Source of the DNA: Clostridia bacterium
Lineage (GTDB): Bacteria; Bacillota; Clostridia; RUG12999
Length of the DNA stretch: 64,000 nucleotides
Reading direction: 5' to 3'
Assembly (NCBI GenBank): GCA_022801925.1
Contig: JAAWTG010000014.1
Span: forward strand, 1-64,000
Position 1 is the first letter of the stretch, and each line of letters opens with the position of its first letter. Positions 18,469 to 27,031 of this stretch are shown here, piece after piece. A model generated the notes under the pieces. That model saw nothing but the letters and a program-made list of their open reading frames with translations. It did not search any database and had not been told where the DNA came from. Both the position numbers and the translations under genes were made by a program.

Positions 18469-19014
18469 TCAGTATTCTTCCCGCCGATAGAGGTTACCGC
18501 CGTAAATGTCGCCAATGACAATAACCGGAAAATCCTTCACCGTCAGCCGTTTAATGGATTCGCTGAGTAAATCGGGATAGGCGATTTCTTCCACCTTTTC
18601 CACGCAGCTTGCCAGCAGCGCGCCTGCGCCGCCCGTTGCGCCGAAATAGACACAGCCAAATTCCTGCATTGCCGCGTAGACCTCCGGCAGCCGTTCGCCT
18701 TTGCCAATCATACCTGTTTCGCCCAGCCGAATCAGTGTCGGCGCATAAGCGTCCATGCGCCCGCTGGTCGTTGGACCGCAGGAACCAATCACCTCACCCT
18801 CTTTGGCAGGGCAGGGACCGACATAATAAATAATTTGGTCTTTCACGTCAATGGGCAGCGACTTTCCCTGTTCCACCAATTCCACCAGACGCTTATGCGC
18901 CGCGTCCCGCGCAGTATATATTTCGCCGCTTATTAACACCTGGTCGCCCGCATGCAGGTCGCCCAGCTGTTCCCGCCGCAGCGGTGTCGTGACTCTCTTC
19001 ACCACTTGTTTCAC
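18469..19014 (-). CDS. Fe-S hydro-lyase beta subunit (class I fumarase / tartrate dehydratase C-terminal type)
   Basis: A 181-residue protein matching the C-terminal (beta) half of class I fumarases and L(+)-tartrate dehydratases: LISGEIYTARDAAHKRL, IYYVGPCPAKEGEVIGSCGPTTSGRMD and FGATGGAGALLA. The beta subunit normally works with an alpha subunit that carries the 4Fe-4S cluster, and alpha is usually the adjacent gene. No alpha subunit is in this window. The gene is the last of the hisD-hisB-HAD operon, 6 nt after the HAD gene. Whether it pairs with a distant alpha subunit or has another role is open. Confidence 0.9.
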   Translation of the reverse strand: MKQVVKRVTTPLRREQLGDLHAGDQVLISGEIYTARDAAHKRLVELVEQGKSLPIDVKDQIIYYVGPCPAKEGEVIGSCGPTTSGRMDAYAPTLIRLGETGMIGKGERLPEVYAAMQEFGCVYFGATGGAGALLASCVEKVEEIAYPDLLSESIKRLTVKDFPVIVIGDIYGGNLYRREEY

Positions 19015-19020
19015 CTTCTT

Positions 19021-20046
19021 TTATGCTTCAATAAGGTTCAGCACGCTGTTCAAAATAAAATCCGCGCCCTGCACTTCAAAAAACGTTCGGGACGCCTGTC
19101 CGTTCACGCCCGTTAGCACAGCCGCAAACTTTGCGCCCATCTCTTTGGCGGCGAACAAATCCGCACCCGCATCTCCCACCACCAAAACCTTTTCCATCTG
19201 CTTTTTATCATATTTTCCGTGCGCCAGTTCAAAATCCGAACAACTATCGCCCAGCACTGCTTTTGCAAAGGTATAGGGATGTGGTTTGGCTAGCGACACA
19301 TGTTGAAACTTTTTCTGTACTGCTGCCAGTTCGTCATAGGTGATGCAAAGCGACGGTTCAAAATATTGCATGATATCCCAGTTTTCCGCCGGACGGCGGA
19401 ATTCCTCCCGTGGGCGACCTGTGCCCACGCCTAGGCGGAATCCTGCGGTATGTAACGTTTTCAGCAGTTCCTGCGTCTGCGCCAGCGAGTGTAGCGGTTC
19501 TTCGCCCTGCATCATCGCCTGTTTATCGCTGTCCGAGGCTTCGTAGCCAAAAGTTTCACGGAACCCTTCACTGCCGCAATACCATTCATTAAACGCAACC
19601 TGCACCATTGTCCAGATTTCTCCCAACCGTGCGCAGTCTTTATCCGGCAGCGCCGCTTGCAGCAATTCCTCTGCATGGGTATATAAATCCGGCACGCGCA
19701 AATCTACCTGTTTATAATGGTCATAGACCTTTTTAAAATCTTCGCCGCAGTCCAGTCCCAAAATACCTGCAAACATCAGATACGCCAAGTCCCAGTTGGT
19801 GTTGACACCGTAATTTTTCAGCAGCACAATGGTATCATCGCCGCAAAACACACGGTCTGCCACCTCCTGCGCCTGCTGTCCCATTTGCGCCAGATTCAGC
19901 GTTTTTGTGCCAAAATAGCGTTTGTCAAACGCCAATTCCACACTGCTGAGCGCCGCGCAGTCCCAATAGGTTCGCTCACTGGTAATCACGCCGTCCATAT
20001 CAAACAAAATCGTATCAAACTCTTTTAAAAAACTCGCCGGATTCAT
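19021..20046 (-). CDS. HAD superfamily hydrolase in a histidine operon
   Basis: A 341-residue haloacid-dehalogenase-type phosphatase. Motif I is DTILFDMDGVITS with nucleophile Asp16 and acid/base Asp18. A helical cap follows. Motif II lies near FRLGVGTGRPREE and the late acidic motif is VLVVGDAGADLFAAKEMGAK. The gene is 6 nt after hisB and 6 nt before the hydro-lyase gene, clearly one transcription unit. Because a phosphatase is needed for histidinol phosphate and no other candidate is here, this protein could fill that step; that is inference from position only. It is longer than typical phosphoglycolate phosphatases. Confidence 0.88.
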   Translation of the reverse strand: MNPASFLKEFDTILFDMDGVITSERTYWDCAALSSVELAFDKRYFGTKTLNLAQMGQQAQEVADRVFCGDDTIVLLKNYGVNTNWDLAYLMFAGILGLDCGEDFKKVYDHYKQVDLRVPDLYTHAEELLQAALPDKDCARLGEIWTMVQVAFNEWYCGSEGFRETFGYEASDSDKQAMMQGEEPLHSLAQTQELLKTLHTAGFRLGVGTGRPREEFRRPAENWDIMQYFEPSLCITYDELAAVQKKFQHVSLAKPHPYTFAKAVLGDSCSDFELAHGKYDKKQMEKVLVVGDAGADLFAAKEMGAKFAAVLTGVNGQASRTFFEVQGADFILNSVLNLIEA

Positions 20047-20052
20047 GACCGC

Positions 20053-20667
20053 TCATCCTTCCACTTCAAATGTGATGCCGCCGGCAACGCCCGCAGTCAT
20101 ACCTGCCCGCTCCGGATGGATTTCCAGCGCACGTCCCAGCGCAAGACCCACCGCACGGTAAACCGCTTCCCAAATATGGTGTCCGTTCACGCCTTTTTGC
20201 AGCTGAATTTGCAGCGTGCAGCACGCGCCTTGTGCAAATCCTTCCAAAAAGGTGGACAAATCCTCGCTGTCCATTCCTTCGCACTGCGCCGGAATGCCGT
20301 CTGCTTCCAGTTCAAAATAGGCGCGGCTCTCAAAGCTCACCGCCGCAAACGCGCGCGCTTCGTCAATGATGCCAACAGCGTCACCGAATCCATAAACGCC
20401 CTGCGGCGTGTTTTGTTTCAGCTGCGCGGCAAACGCCTTTCCCATGGTGATTCCTAAATCTTCACACACCACATGGGTCAAATCAAAATCCGGCAGTTCA
20501 ATCTTGGTTTCAATGTTATACCCGCTGCGCCAAACGATATGTTCAATCATGTGGTTCAAAAACGGCAGGGGCGTTGTGATTTTACTGCGGTAGTCCTGTT
20601 TCACAGGCGGCGGCGTAAGTCGCACTTCCATAACGGACTCCGTTGTTTTTCTTGTCACTCGAATCAT
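20053..20667 (-). CDS. hisB: Imidazoleglycerol-phosphate dehydratase
   Basis: A 204-residue monofunctional HisB, sixth step of histidine synthesis. The metal ligand motifs are visible: LNHMIEHIVWRSG, DLTHVVCEDLGIT (a variant of the usual HHTVEDV) and GVNGHHIWEAVYRAVGLALG. The internal duplication of the dehydratase fold fits the length. No HAD domain is fused, unlike in E. coli. It lies 24 nt after hisD. Confidence 0.93.
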   Translation of the reverse strand: MIRVTRKTTESVMEVRLTPPPVKQDYRSKITTPLPFLNHMIEHIVWRSGYNIETKIELPDFDLTHVVCEDLGITMGKAFAAQLKQNTPQGVYGFGDAVGIIDEARAFAAVSFESRAYFELEADGIPAQCEGMDSEDLSTFLEGFAQGACCTLQIQLQKGVNGHHIWEAVYRAVGLALGRALEIHPERAGMTAGVAGGITFEVEG

Positions 20668-20691
20668 TGTTATTGCTCCTCTCGGGCAGAT

Positions 20692-21984
20692 TTATTTCCG
20701 TTCTTTCACAGCCAGTCCGTGGGTGTCAAACCCTTCCACTTTCGCCATCAGATAGGCGTTGTCTCGCACCATTTCAAAACCGTCTTTGGACGCATAGCCC
20801 ACGGAAGACCGTTTCAGGAAATCAAACACAGAAACGCTGGAATAGGTCTTTGCAAATCCGCCTGTCGGCAAAATGGCGTTGGGCCCCAACAGGAAGTTAC
20901 ACAGCGTCACAGGCGTGTAGTCTCCCAGCAGAATTTCTCCCGCGTTTTTGATTTTGGGCAGTGTTTCAAACGGTTTTTCCGTCATAACCTCCATGTGTTC
21001 CGGTGCATATTCATTGACAAAATCAATGGATTCCTCCAATGAATTTGTCAAAATCACGCCGCCGTAGGTATTAAAATTAGTGGTGACAAAATCGCGGCGT
21101 TTGTCGCTGATTTTTGTCAGTTGTTTTTCCACAATCGGCAGCACTTTATCCACCAGCGTTTTGCTGTGCGTCACCAGCAGAGACGCAGAATCCGGTCCAT
21201 GCTCCGCTTCAATCATCCAGTCCAGCGCCACTTTTTCCGGGTCAGCATTTTCATCACACAAAATAATCGCTTCGCTCGGCCCTGCCGGCAGTCCCGCGTC
21301 AATGTGGTTTGCCAAAACGCGTTTCGCCGCTGTTGCATAAGCGTTACCCGGCCCGATAATCTTGTGACATTTTGGTACGGTTTCCGTGCCGAACGCCGCC
21401 GCTGCCACCGCCTGAATACCGCCTACTTTATAGATATGCTTGATACCAATGATTTTTGCCGCCGCCAAAATTGCGTCGTCCACATTGCCCTGTTCGTTGG
21501 GCGGCGTGACTACCGCAATTTCCGGCACGCCCGCTACCACTGCCGGAATGCCCAGCATGAGCAGCACGGACGGAAAACTGCCTTTGCCGCGCGGCACATA
21601 CAGGCACACATCCACAATCGGCGTTGTCTTTTCGCCCACTAATAACCCTTTGTCCACTTCCGTGAACCACATTTCTTCCGGTAATTGTTTTTCATGGAAA
21701 TTGCGAATGTTTTTCGCCGCATATGTAATCGCGTCCCGCGTCTTTGTGTCCAGATTCTGATAACCCGCTTCAATTTCCGCCTCTGTCACCGCAATCGCGT
21801 TTTTCTCCAATTTCACACGGTCATATTTTTCCGTATATCGCACCAGCGCCTCATCGCCGTGCAGCCGAACATCCTCCGACACTTCACGCGCCAGTTCCAT
21901 ATGGGACGTGATATCCGTTTCCGCCCGTTTCATGATGATTTCTTTTTGCTCTTTTGAGGTTTCATCCCATTTCCAAATATTCAT
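20692..21984 (-). CDS. hisD: Histidinol dehydrogenase
   Basis: A 430-residue zinc- and NAD-dependent enzyme for the last two steps of histidine synthesis. The start at 21984 follows GTGAGGG. The central IGPGNAYATAAKR box, the zinc/substrate motif EAEHGPDSASLLVTHS and the EYAPEHMEV segment are intact, with LPTGGFAKTYSSVSVFDFLKR toward the C terminus. It leads an operon with hisB but no hisG, hisA, hisF or hisC, so the pathway is split across the genome. Confidence 0.97.
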   Translation of the reverse strand: MNIWKWDETSKEQKEIIMKRAETDITSHMELAREVSEDVRLHGDEALVRYTEKYDRVKLEKNAIAVTEAEIEAGYQNLDTKTRDAITYAAKNIRNFHEKQLPEEMWFTEVDKGLLVGEKTTPIVDVCLYVPRGKGSFPSVLLMLGIPAVVAGVPEIAVVTPPNEQGNVDDAILAAAKIIGIKHIYKVGGIQAVAAAAFGTETVPKCHKIIGPGNAYATAAKRVLANHIDAGLPAGPSEAIILCDENADPEKVALDWMIEAEHGPDSASLLVTHSKTLVDKVLPIVEKQLTKISDKRRDFVTTNFNTYGGVILTNSLEESIDFVNEYAPEHMEVMTEKPFETLPKIKNAGEILLGDYTPVTLCNFLLGPNAILPTGGFAKTYSSVSVFDFLKRSSVGYASKDGFEMVRDNAYLMAKVEGFDTHGLAVKERK

Positions 21985-22049
21985 CTTTTCATCCCTCACG
22001 CTTCTCTTGTCCGGCTCTGCGCCCTGACATTCAAATTTCTTTTTCTTTT

Positions 22050-22078
22050 ATTATATAGGATTCTTTCGGAAAAAGCAA
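22050..22078 (-). promoter_or_regulatory. Promoter of the hisD operon
   Basis: Leftward TTGCTT (22073-22078), 17 bp, TATAAT (22050-22055), about 65 bp before hisD and divergent from argG. Confidence 0.75.
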
Positions 22079-22106
22079 GTCCCGGCATTCATCTTTTCAA
22101 GTTATT

Positions 22107-22152
22107 TTTGAATATTTATGCAATTATACATGTTTTTGTTCATAAAAATACA
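22107..22152. promoter_or_regulatory. Putative ARG boxes (ArgR/AhrC) upstream of argG
   Basis: TGAATATTTATGCA (22109-22122) differs at one base from the consensus TGAATWWWWATTCA. A weaker site, TTCATAAAAATACA (22139-22152), has three differences. Their centres are 30 bp apart, about three helical turns. They lie just upstream of the argG -35 element. Confidence 0.5.
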
Positions 22153-22174
22153 TTATTTTTAGTAAAAAATAGGC

Positions 22175-22203
22175 TTGTATTCTTTTCTTCTTTTTAGTAT
22201 AAT
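22175..22203 (+). promoter_or_regulatory. argG promoter
   Basis: TTGTAT (22175-22180), 17 bp, TATAAT (22198-22203), about 40 bp before the argG start. Confidence 0.85.
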
Positions 22204-22244
22204 GGAAATAACAAATTTTGAGAAGAACATGGAGGCAGAAAACA

Positions 22245-23462
22245 ATGGCAAAAGAAAAAGTAGTACTCGCCTATTCCGGCGGACTGGATACGTCTATCAT
22301 CATTCCGTGGCTGAAAGAAAACTATGATTATGAAGTCATTGCCGTAGCAGGTAATGTGGGACAGGGAAAAGAACTGGCAGGTCTGGAAGAAAAAGCGAAA
22401 AAAACCGGCGCCAGCAAACTGTATATCGAAGATTTGACAGAAGAATATATCACCGATTTTATTTATCCGACTATGAAAGCAAACGCTGTTTATGAAGGCA
22501 AATATCTGCTGGGAACGTCCACCGCACGTCCGTGTATTGCAAAACGTCTGGTAGAAATTGCAGAAAAAGAAGGCGCTGTTGCCATTTGCCACGGCTGCAC
22601 AGGAAAAGGAAACGACCAGGTACGGTTTGAACTGACTATCAAAGCACTTGCGCCGCATTTGAAAATTATTGCGCCCTGGCGTATTTGGGACATCAAATCC
22701 CGTGAAGAAGAAATCGACTACGCAAAAGCGCGCGGCATTGACGTGCCTGTTACCAAAGAGGACAACTATTCCATGGACCGCAACATCTGGCATTTGAGCC
22801 ACGAAGGCATGGATTTGGAAGACCCATGGAACGAACCGCAATATGATAAAATTCTCAAACTCATGACCACGCCGGAAAACGCACCGGATACGCCGACCTA
22901 TGTGGAAATTGAATTTGAAAAAGGAATTCCGGTGAAGGTTGACGGCAAAGCGCTGAAACCGGTTGAAATGATGGAATACCTAAACAAAGTGGCGGGTGAA
23001 AACGGCGTTGGTATCGACGATATCGTGGAAAACCGTCTGGTTGGTATGAAATCCCGCGGCGTGTATGAAACGCCGGGCGGAAAATTGCTGTACTACGCGC
23101 ACAACGAACTGGAATATATCTGTCTTGACCGTATGACTCAGCAGTTCAAACGCCAAGTGGCAATCAAATTTGCTGATTTGGTATATGACGGGAACTGGTA
23201 TACGCCGCTGCGTGAAGCGCTCAGCGCGTTTGTGGACAGCACACAGGAAACCGTTACGGGCACGGTTCGGGTGAAACTCTACAAAGGTAATATGATGTCA
23301 GCGGGCAGCAAGTCTCCCTATTCTCTGTATGACGAAGACATTGCAACGTTCAGCGAAGATGAAGTCTATGACCAGAAAGATTCTGCCGGCTTTATTAACT
23401 TGTTTGGTCTGCCGCTAAAGGTTCGTGCAACCATGCTGGCACGCAACAAAAAGAACAAATAA
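22245..23462 (+). CDS. argG: Argininosuccinate synthase
   Basis: A 405-residue enzyme that condenses citrulline and aspartate with ATP. The start has GGAGG upstream and gives [17 protein letters not shown], the N-type ATP pyrophosphatase P-loop. Further signatures are [34 protein letters not shown] and the C-terminal EGNMMSAG-like [16 protein letters not shown]. Length is normal. It is transcribed rightward from its own promoter, with argH next but separated by a structured 253-bp spacer. Confidence 0.98.
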   Translation: MAKEKVVLAYSGGLDTSIIIPWLKENYDYEVIAVAGNVGQGKELAGLEEKAKKTGASKLYIEDLTEEYITDFIYPTMKANAVYEGKYLLGTSTARPCIAKRLVEIAEKEGAVAICHGCTGKGNDQVRFELTIKALAPHLKIIAPWRIWDIKSREEEIDYAKARGIDVPVTKEDNYSMDRNIWHLSHEGMDLEDPWNEPQYDKILKLMTTPENAPDTPTYVEIEFEKGIPVKVDGKALKPVEMMEYLNKVAGENGVGIDDIVENRLVGMKSRGVYETPGGKLLYYAHNELEYICLDRMTQQFKRQVAIKFADLVYDGNWYTPLREALSAFVDSTQETVTGTVRVKLYKGNMMSAGSKSPYSLYDEDIATFSEDEVYDQKDSAGFINLFGLPLKVRATMLARNKKNK

Positions 23463-23715
23463 TATTGTAATAGAATAAACCCATAGGGGGTTAGGAAGGG
23501 GTCTCCCCTTCCTAGAATACGCCAAAAGTCGGGACATGCGCCCGACTTTTGGCTCCTTGCGGGACGGAAAACCCATATGTAATATGGGTTTTATGCGAAC
23601 TTGCGTCCCGAACCAGGGGGAGCTCGCGAGGGGGACATGAGACTGCAAAGCAGTCTCTGGAGTCCCCTTCGTGTTAAGCCGCCCCTTATTTGTTATTCAA
23701 AGGAGGGACAGCCGC
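23463..23715. other. argG-argH spacer with serial perfect hairpins
   Basis: This 253-bp spacer holds at least four perfect inverted repeats in a row: 23492-23514 (10-bp arms), 23521-23553 (13-bp arms starting GCCAAAAGTCGGG), 23568-23592 (11-bp arms starting AAAACCC) and 23639-23657 (8-bp arms GAGACTGC/GCAGTCTC). The third is enclosed by CGGGACG...CGTCCCG, and the fourth by GGGGAC...GTCCCC, so branched structures are possible. None ends in a strong T-run. The argH ribosome binding site AGGAGGG follows. Confidence 0.75.
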
Positions 23716-25101
23716 ATGAAACTATGGGGCGGACGATTTCAAAAAGAAACCGATGAAAAAGTAAACGACTTCAATTCTTCCATTCGTTTTGACAGCCGTA
23801 TGTACCGGCAGGACATCACGGGCAGCATCGCCCATGCGTCCATGCTGGGGCGGCAGGGGATTATTCCGCAGGAGGACAGCGATTTGATTGTGAAAACGCT
23901 GCAGGAAATTCTGACGGATATTGAAGCAGGAAGCATTGAATTTGATATTGACGCAGAGGATATCCACATGAACGTGGAAAAAATCTTGTCGGAGCGTATC
24001 GGCGATGCAGGCAAACGCCTGCATACCGGACGCAGCCGCAACGACCAAGTAGCGCTGGATTTGCGCATGTATGTCATGGACGAGTTGAAAACCATTCTTG
24101 GCATGGTCAAAGACGCGCAACAAACCATTTTGTGTATTGCCAAAGACAATTTGGATACCATCATGCCCGGTTACACGCATTTGCAAAAAGCGCAGCCCAT
24201 CACGCTGGCGCACCATGTCATGGCATATTTTGAAATGTTCAAACGTGATGCAATGCGGCTTTCAGACTGTCTGAAGCGTACCAGCGTCATGCCGCTCGGT
24301 TCCGGCGCACTGGCTGCAACGACCTATCCGTTAGACCGCGATTTTGTGGCGCAGCAGCTTGGCTTTGACATGGTTTCGCTCAACAGTCTGGACGGCGTGA
24401 GCGACCGCGATTTTGCCATTGAAGCCGCAAGCGCACTGTCTATTTTGATGATGCACCTCAGCCGCTTCTGCGAAGAATTGATTCTGTGGAACTCCAATGA
24501 ATTTTCTTTTGTGGAAATGGACGATGCCTATTCCACAGGCAGTTCCATCATGCCCCAGAAAAAGAATCCCGATGTGGCAGAACTGATTCGCGGCAAGACA
24601 GGACGCGTCTATGGCGGACTGATGACGCTGCTCACCATGATGAAAGGTATCCCGCTTGCGTATAACAAAGATATGCAGGAGGACAAAGAAGCGATTTTTG
24701 ATTGCATTGATACTGTGAAACTTTGCCTGCCGGTATTTACCGGCATGTTGGCGACGCTGAAATTCAACAAAGACGTGATGTATCGCGGCAGCGGCAAAGG
24801 TTTTACCAATGCAACGGATGCGGCTGACTATCTGGTAAAAAAAGGACTGCCGTTCCGCAGCGCACATGAAGTTTTGGGGAAATTGGTATTCTATTGCATT
24901 CAGCACGACAAAGCCTTGGACGCTTTGACGCTGGAGGAATTCCATCAATTTTCCGATATTTTTGAAGCAGACGTCTATGATGCGATTCGGCTGGAAACCT
25001 GCGTGAATATGCGTAACATAACGGGCGGCCCTGCCAAAGAAGCAGTAGAACGGGCAATTGCCGCAGGGGAAGCATTTTTAAAAACAATTGAAAAAGGATA
25101 A
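23716..25101 (+). CDS. argH: Argininosuccinate lyase
   Basis: A 461-residue member of the fumarase/aspartase superfamily that releases arginine and fumarate. The start [19 protein letters not shown] is the family N terminus, behind AAAGGAGGGA; a longer upstream reading from the hairpin region is rejected. Signatures include [23 protein letters not shown]-like [15 protein letters not shown] and the catalytic loop [14 protein letters not shown]. It is the last arginine gene before the AT-rich restriction-modification island. Confidence 0.98.
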   Translation: MKLWGGRFQKETDEKVNDFNSSIRFDSRMYRQDITGSIAHASMLGRQGIIPQEDSDLIVKTLQEILTDIEAGSIEFDIDAEDIHMNVEKILSERIGDAGKRLHTGRSRNDQVALDLRMYVMDELKTILGMVKDAQQTILCIAKDNLDTIMPGYTHLQKAQPITLAHHVMAYFEMFKRDAMRLSDCLKRTSVMPLGSGALAATTYPLDRDFVAQQLGFDMVSLNSLDGVSDRDFAIEAASALSILMMHLSRFCEELILWNSNEFSFVEMDDAYSTGSSIMPQKKNPDVAELIRGKTGRVYGGLMTLLTMMKGIPLAYNKDMQEDKEAIFDCIDTVKLCLPVFTGMLATLKFNKDVMYRGSGKGFTNATDAADYLVKKGLPFRSAHEVLGKLVFYCIQHDKALDALTLEEFHQFSDIFEADVYDAIRLETCVNMRNITGGPAKEAVERAIAAGEAFLKTIEKG

Positions 25102-25150
25102 TATAAATCATAACGGCTGTTAGATCAATAAAGCAGATTATCTGTCAAGT

Positions 25151-25200
25151 AGCCCCCCAAATATCCTATCGTTTTAAAACAATAGGATATTTGGGGGGCT
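25151..25200. repeat. 50-bp near-perfect palindrome between argH and the restriction gene
   Basis: Perfect 19-bp arms starting AGCCCCCC and ending GGGGGGCT flank a core GTTTTAAAAC that is itself palindromic, with one mismatched pair between arm and core. No T-run follows on either strand. It lies at the left edge of the AT-rich island. Confidence 0.85.
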
Positions 25201-25236
25201 GTACATAAACCCTGCAATAGTAAAAAACAAGTATTA

Positions 25237-27021
25237 TCAAAAGAAAACTTCAGGGATTACAAACTCTTCGTTATGAAACATTTCATTTCTGATTGTTTCG
25301 TGCGTAAAGCAGCCGGCTTTATACGCCTCTGCACACAGCAAAAGATTGGCAACTGCTACGGCAGCGCCGCGAATCCCTTTATTTCTGCTAATCCGTTCAA
25401 TTTGTGATTTGAAATTTCCGACAAAATGCCCTGAGACGAACATAAAATAAAATTTATCTATATCGCCGTCAAAATTTTCCCACCATTTATTAGGATTCAC
25501 TTTATCATCTCTTGTTTGATTTTCACCGATATATCTTTCCATTTCATCTGCCTGCGAAATAGGAAGGTTATAACCTTTAGAATATGCCTTCGTATCTATG
25601 ATAACGCCATATTTACAATGATCCGCATTTGTATAAATGATTCCGTCCGGCTTGCGGCTTCCACCAAGATGTAACCCTTGATAATTACATTCTTCGGTCA
25701 GCAAATCCAGCGTTTTCATCTCAAATAAGCGGTTTTGTTTACTATCATACGCAAGGTCTATCAGTAACAGATATTCGTGTGACAGATGAGACATTTTTGC
25801 TCTGATTATCTCTTTTGTTTCTGCTAAGTCTGATTTTGTAAGTGATTGCGGCAGAGGAATAATGAAATCACTTATTTCATCAGCAAATAAAAATTTATTG
25901 TCTTTTTTCAATATATTAATACCGATATTCTGTAAGCCTTTTATATCATCAGCAACAGTATTCTCGTTTTCATTGAGATAGACTGTCCCGAGATAACTTA
26001 TCAGTTCTGAAACGGAAACATAATGTTTGTTTTCAGATAAATACTTTAAAATGAATGCACGTCTTGTCCGCAAATATTCTCTGTCAGCACCTTTGGTTGA
26101 TAACATTTCCCAGCACACATTTTTAGCAATTCTTTTATGTTTACTTTTTCCGTTGGCTTTTCTCAATGCAGTAATGCCGCTTGCAGTAATCATATAGGCT
26201 TGACCTATTGTTTCTGTAAATTTTCTTCCTGCCATTGATACTGTAACTTCTTTCGGCATTTTTTCAACCAAACCAAGTTTTTCGAGCCAACTTGCAATCA
26301 TTCTTGCATATTTATCAGAAGATCCTTCCCAATCAGCTTTCATAGTCTTTCGGTCTTTTGCTTCCGCATTTGCCAATGACCTTATGAAAGTTTTTTGAGG
26401 CATACTTGTAAATCCGTCTTCTCCAATAAATCCTAATTGCCCGCCTATATCAAATTTTGTAAGATGTGTGTCTTCTGTTTTAGAAAGTAAATTTAATATC
26501 CGTATAGCCGGAGGATATGCCAAAATCGCATTTATCAGTAATTCTTTTTCCTTTGGGGATAAGATATCACCTGTTTCCCTTGCCTTAGTTAGTTCTAACC
26601 CATTTTTTGTTATTTCAAAAGTATCGTCTGTATAATCATATTTGATAAACCCAAAGCAGTGTGCCCAGCGCACAAAATTATCAGCAGGCCAATCACCGAT
26701 AAACTCTCTCCCTTGCCCTTTTACGGTTGCCTGAACAATACCATTGCATCTTGACATGCTTCTTGGCGTAAAGGAAGTACCTACAAGTTGATTGTATTTA
26801 ATTTTTAACGGAATACCTTTTAATGTTTTTATGAAATTCTCCCGCCCATCTCGCTTTTCAACAAGTTTTGGGATGATGGTACTTATTAATTCCTTGTGCT
26901 TTTGTGAATTTGCGTCAAATATCGCAACAACATCACAAAGACTACGTAAATTGCTTGGGTCTTGTACCCAGCCAAATGCGCGGAAATTTGTATTATGTGT
27001 AGAAATTACAGAAATCATCAT
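25237..27021 (-). CDS. FokI-like type IIS restriction endonuclease
   Basis: A 594-residue protein that resembles FokI (583 residues, known to recognise GGATG and cut 9/13 nt away) along its whole length. The N-terminal recognition domains show FGWVQDPSNLRSL, LVGT, FVRWAHCFGFIKY and YPPAIRILNLL; NWEGSSDKYARMI is shifted only by an initial D. The C-terminal cleavage domain has HLGGSRKPDGIIYT and YGVIIDTKAYSKGYNLP, with Asp459, Asp476 and Lys478 spaced exactly as FokI Asp450, Asp467 and Lys469. The gene starts 10 nt after the methyltransferase stop, without a good ribosome binding site, so translation is probably coupled. Its AT-rich codons contrast with the neighbours. Specificity for GGATG is inferred, not shown. 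Confidence 0.95.
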   Translation of the reverse strand: MMISVISTHNTNFRAFGWVQDPSNLRSLCDVVAIFDANSQKHKELISTIIPKLVEKRDGRENFIKTLKGIPLKIKYNQLVGTSFTPRSMSRCNGIVQATVKGQGREFIGDWPADNFVRWAHCFGFIKYDYTDDTFEITKNGLELTKARETGDILSPKEKELLINAILAYPPAIRILNLLSKTEDTHLTKFDIGGQLGFIGEDGFTSMPQKTFIRSLANAEAKDRKTMKADWEGSSDKYARMIASWLEKLGLVEKMPKEVTVSMAGRKFTETIGQAYMITASGITALRKANGKSKHKRIAKNVCWEMLSTKGADREYLRTRRAFILKYLSENKHYVSVSELISYLGTVYLNENENTVADDIKGLQNIGINILKKDNKFLFADEISDFIIPLPQSLTKSDLAETKEIIRAKMSHLSHEYLLLIDLAYDSKQNRLFEMKTLDLLTEECNYQGLHLGGSRKPDGIIYTNADHCKYGVIIDTKAYSKGYNLPISQADEMERYIGENQTRDDKVNPNKWWENFDGDIDKFYFMFVSGHFVGNFKSQIERISRNKGIRGAAVAVANLLLCAEAYKAGCFTHETIRNEMFHNEEFVIPEVFF

Positions 27022-27031
27022 TTTGTCAGCA

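Noticed and set aside
18270-18521. 83-codon minus-strand open frame
   Set aside because: It overlaps the end of the hydro-lyase gene in another frame and the terminator hairpin; not protein-like.
23415-23648. 77-codon minus-strand open frame in the argG-argH spacer
   Set aside because: It is built from the hairpin sequences and overlaps the end of argG antisense; no ribosome binding site and no coding logic.
25237-27021. AlwI/BstNBI-type endonuclease
   Set aside because: First considered because the partner is a type IIS methyltransferase, but N-terminal FGWVQDP, NWEGSSDKYARMI and the C-terminal PD-DTK region match FokI instead.
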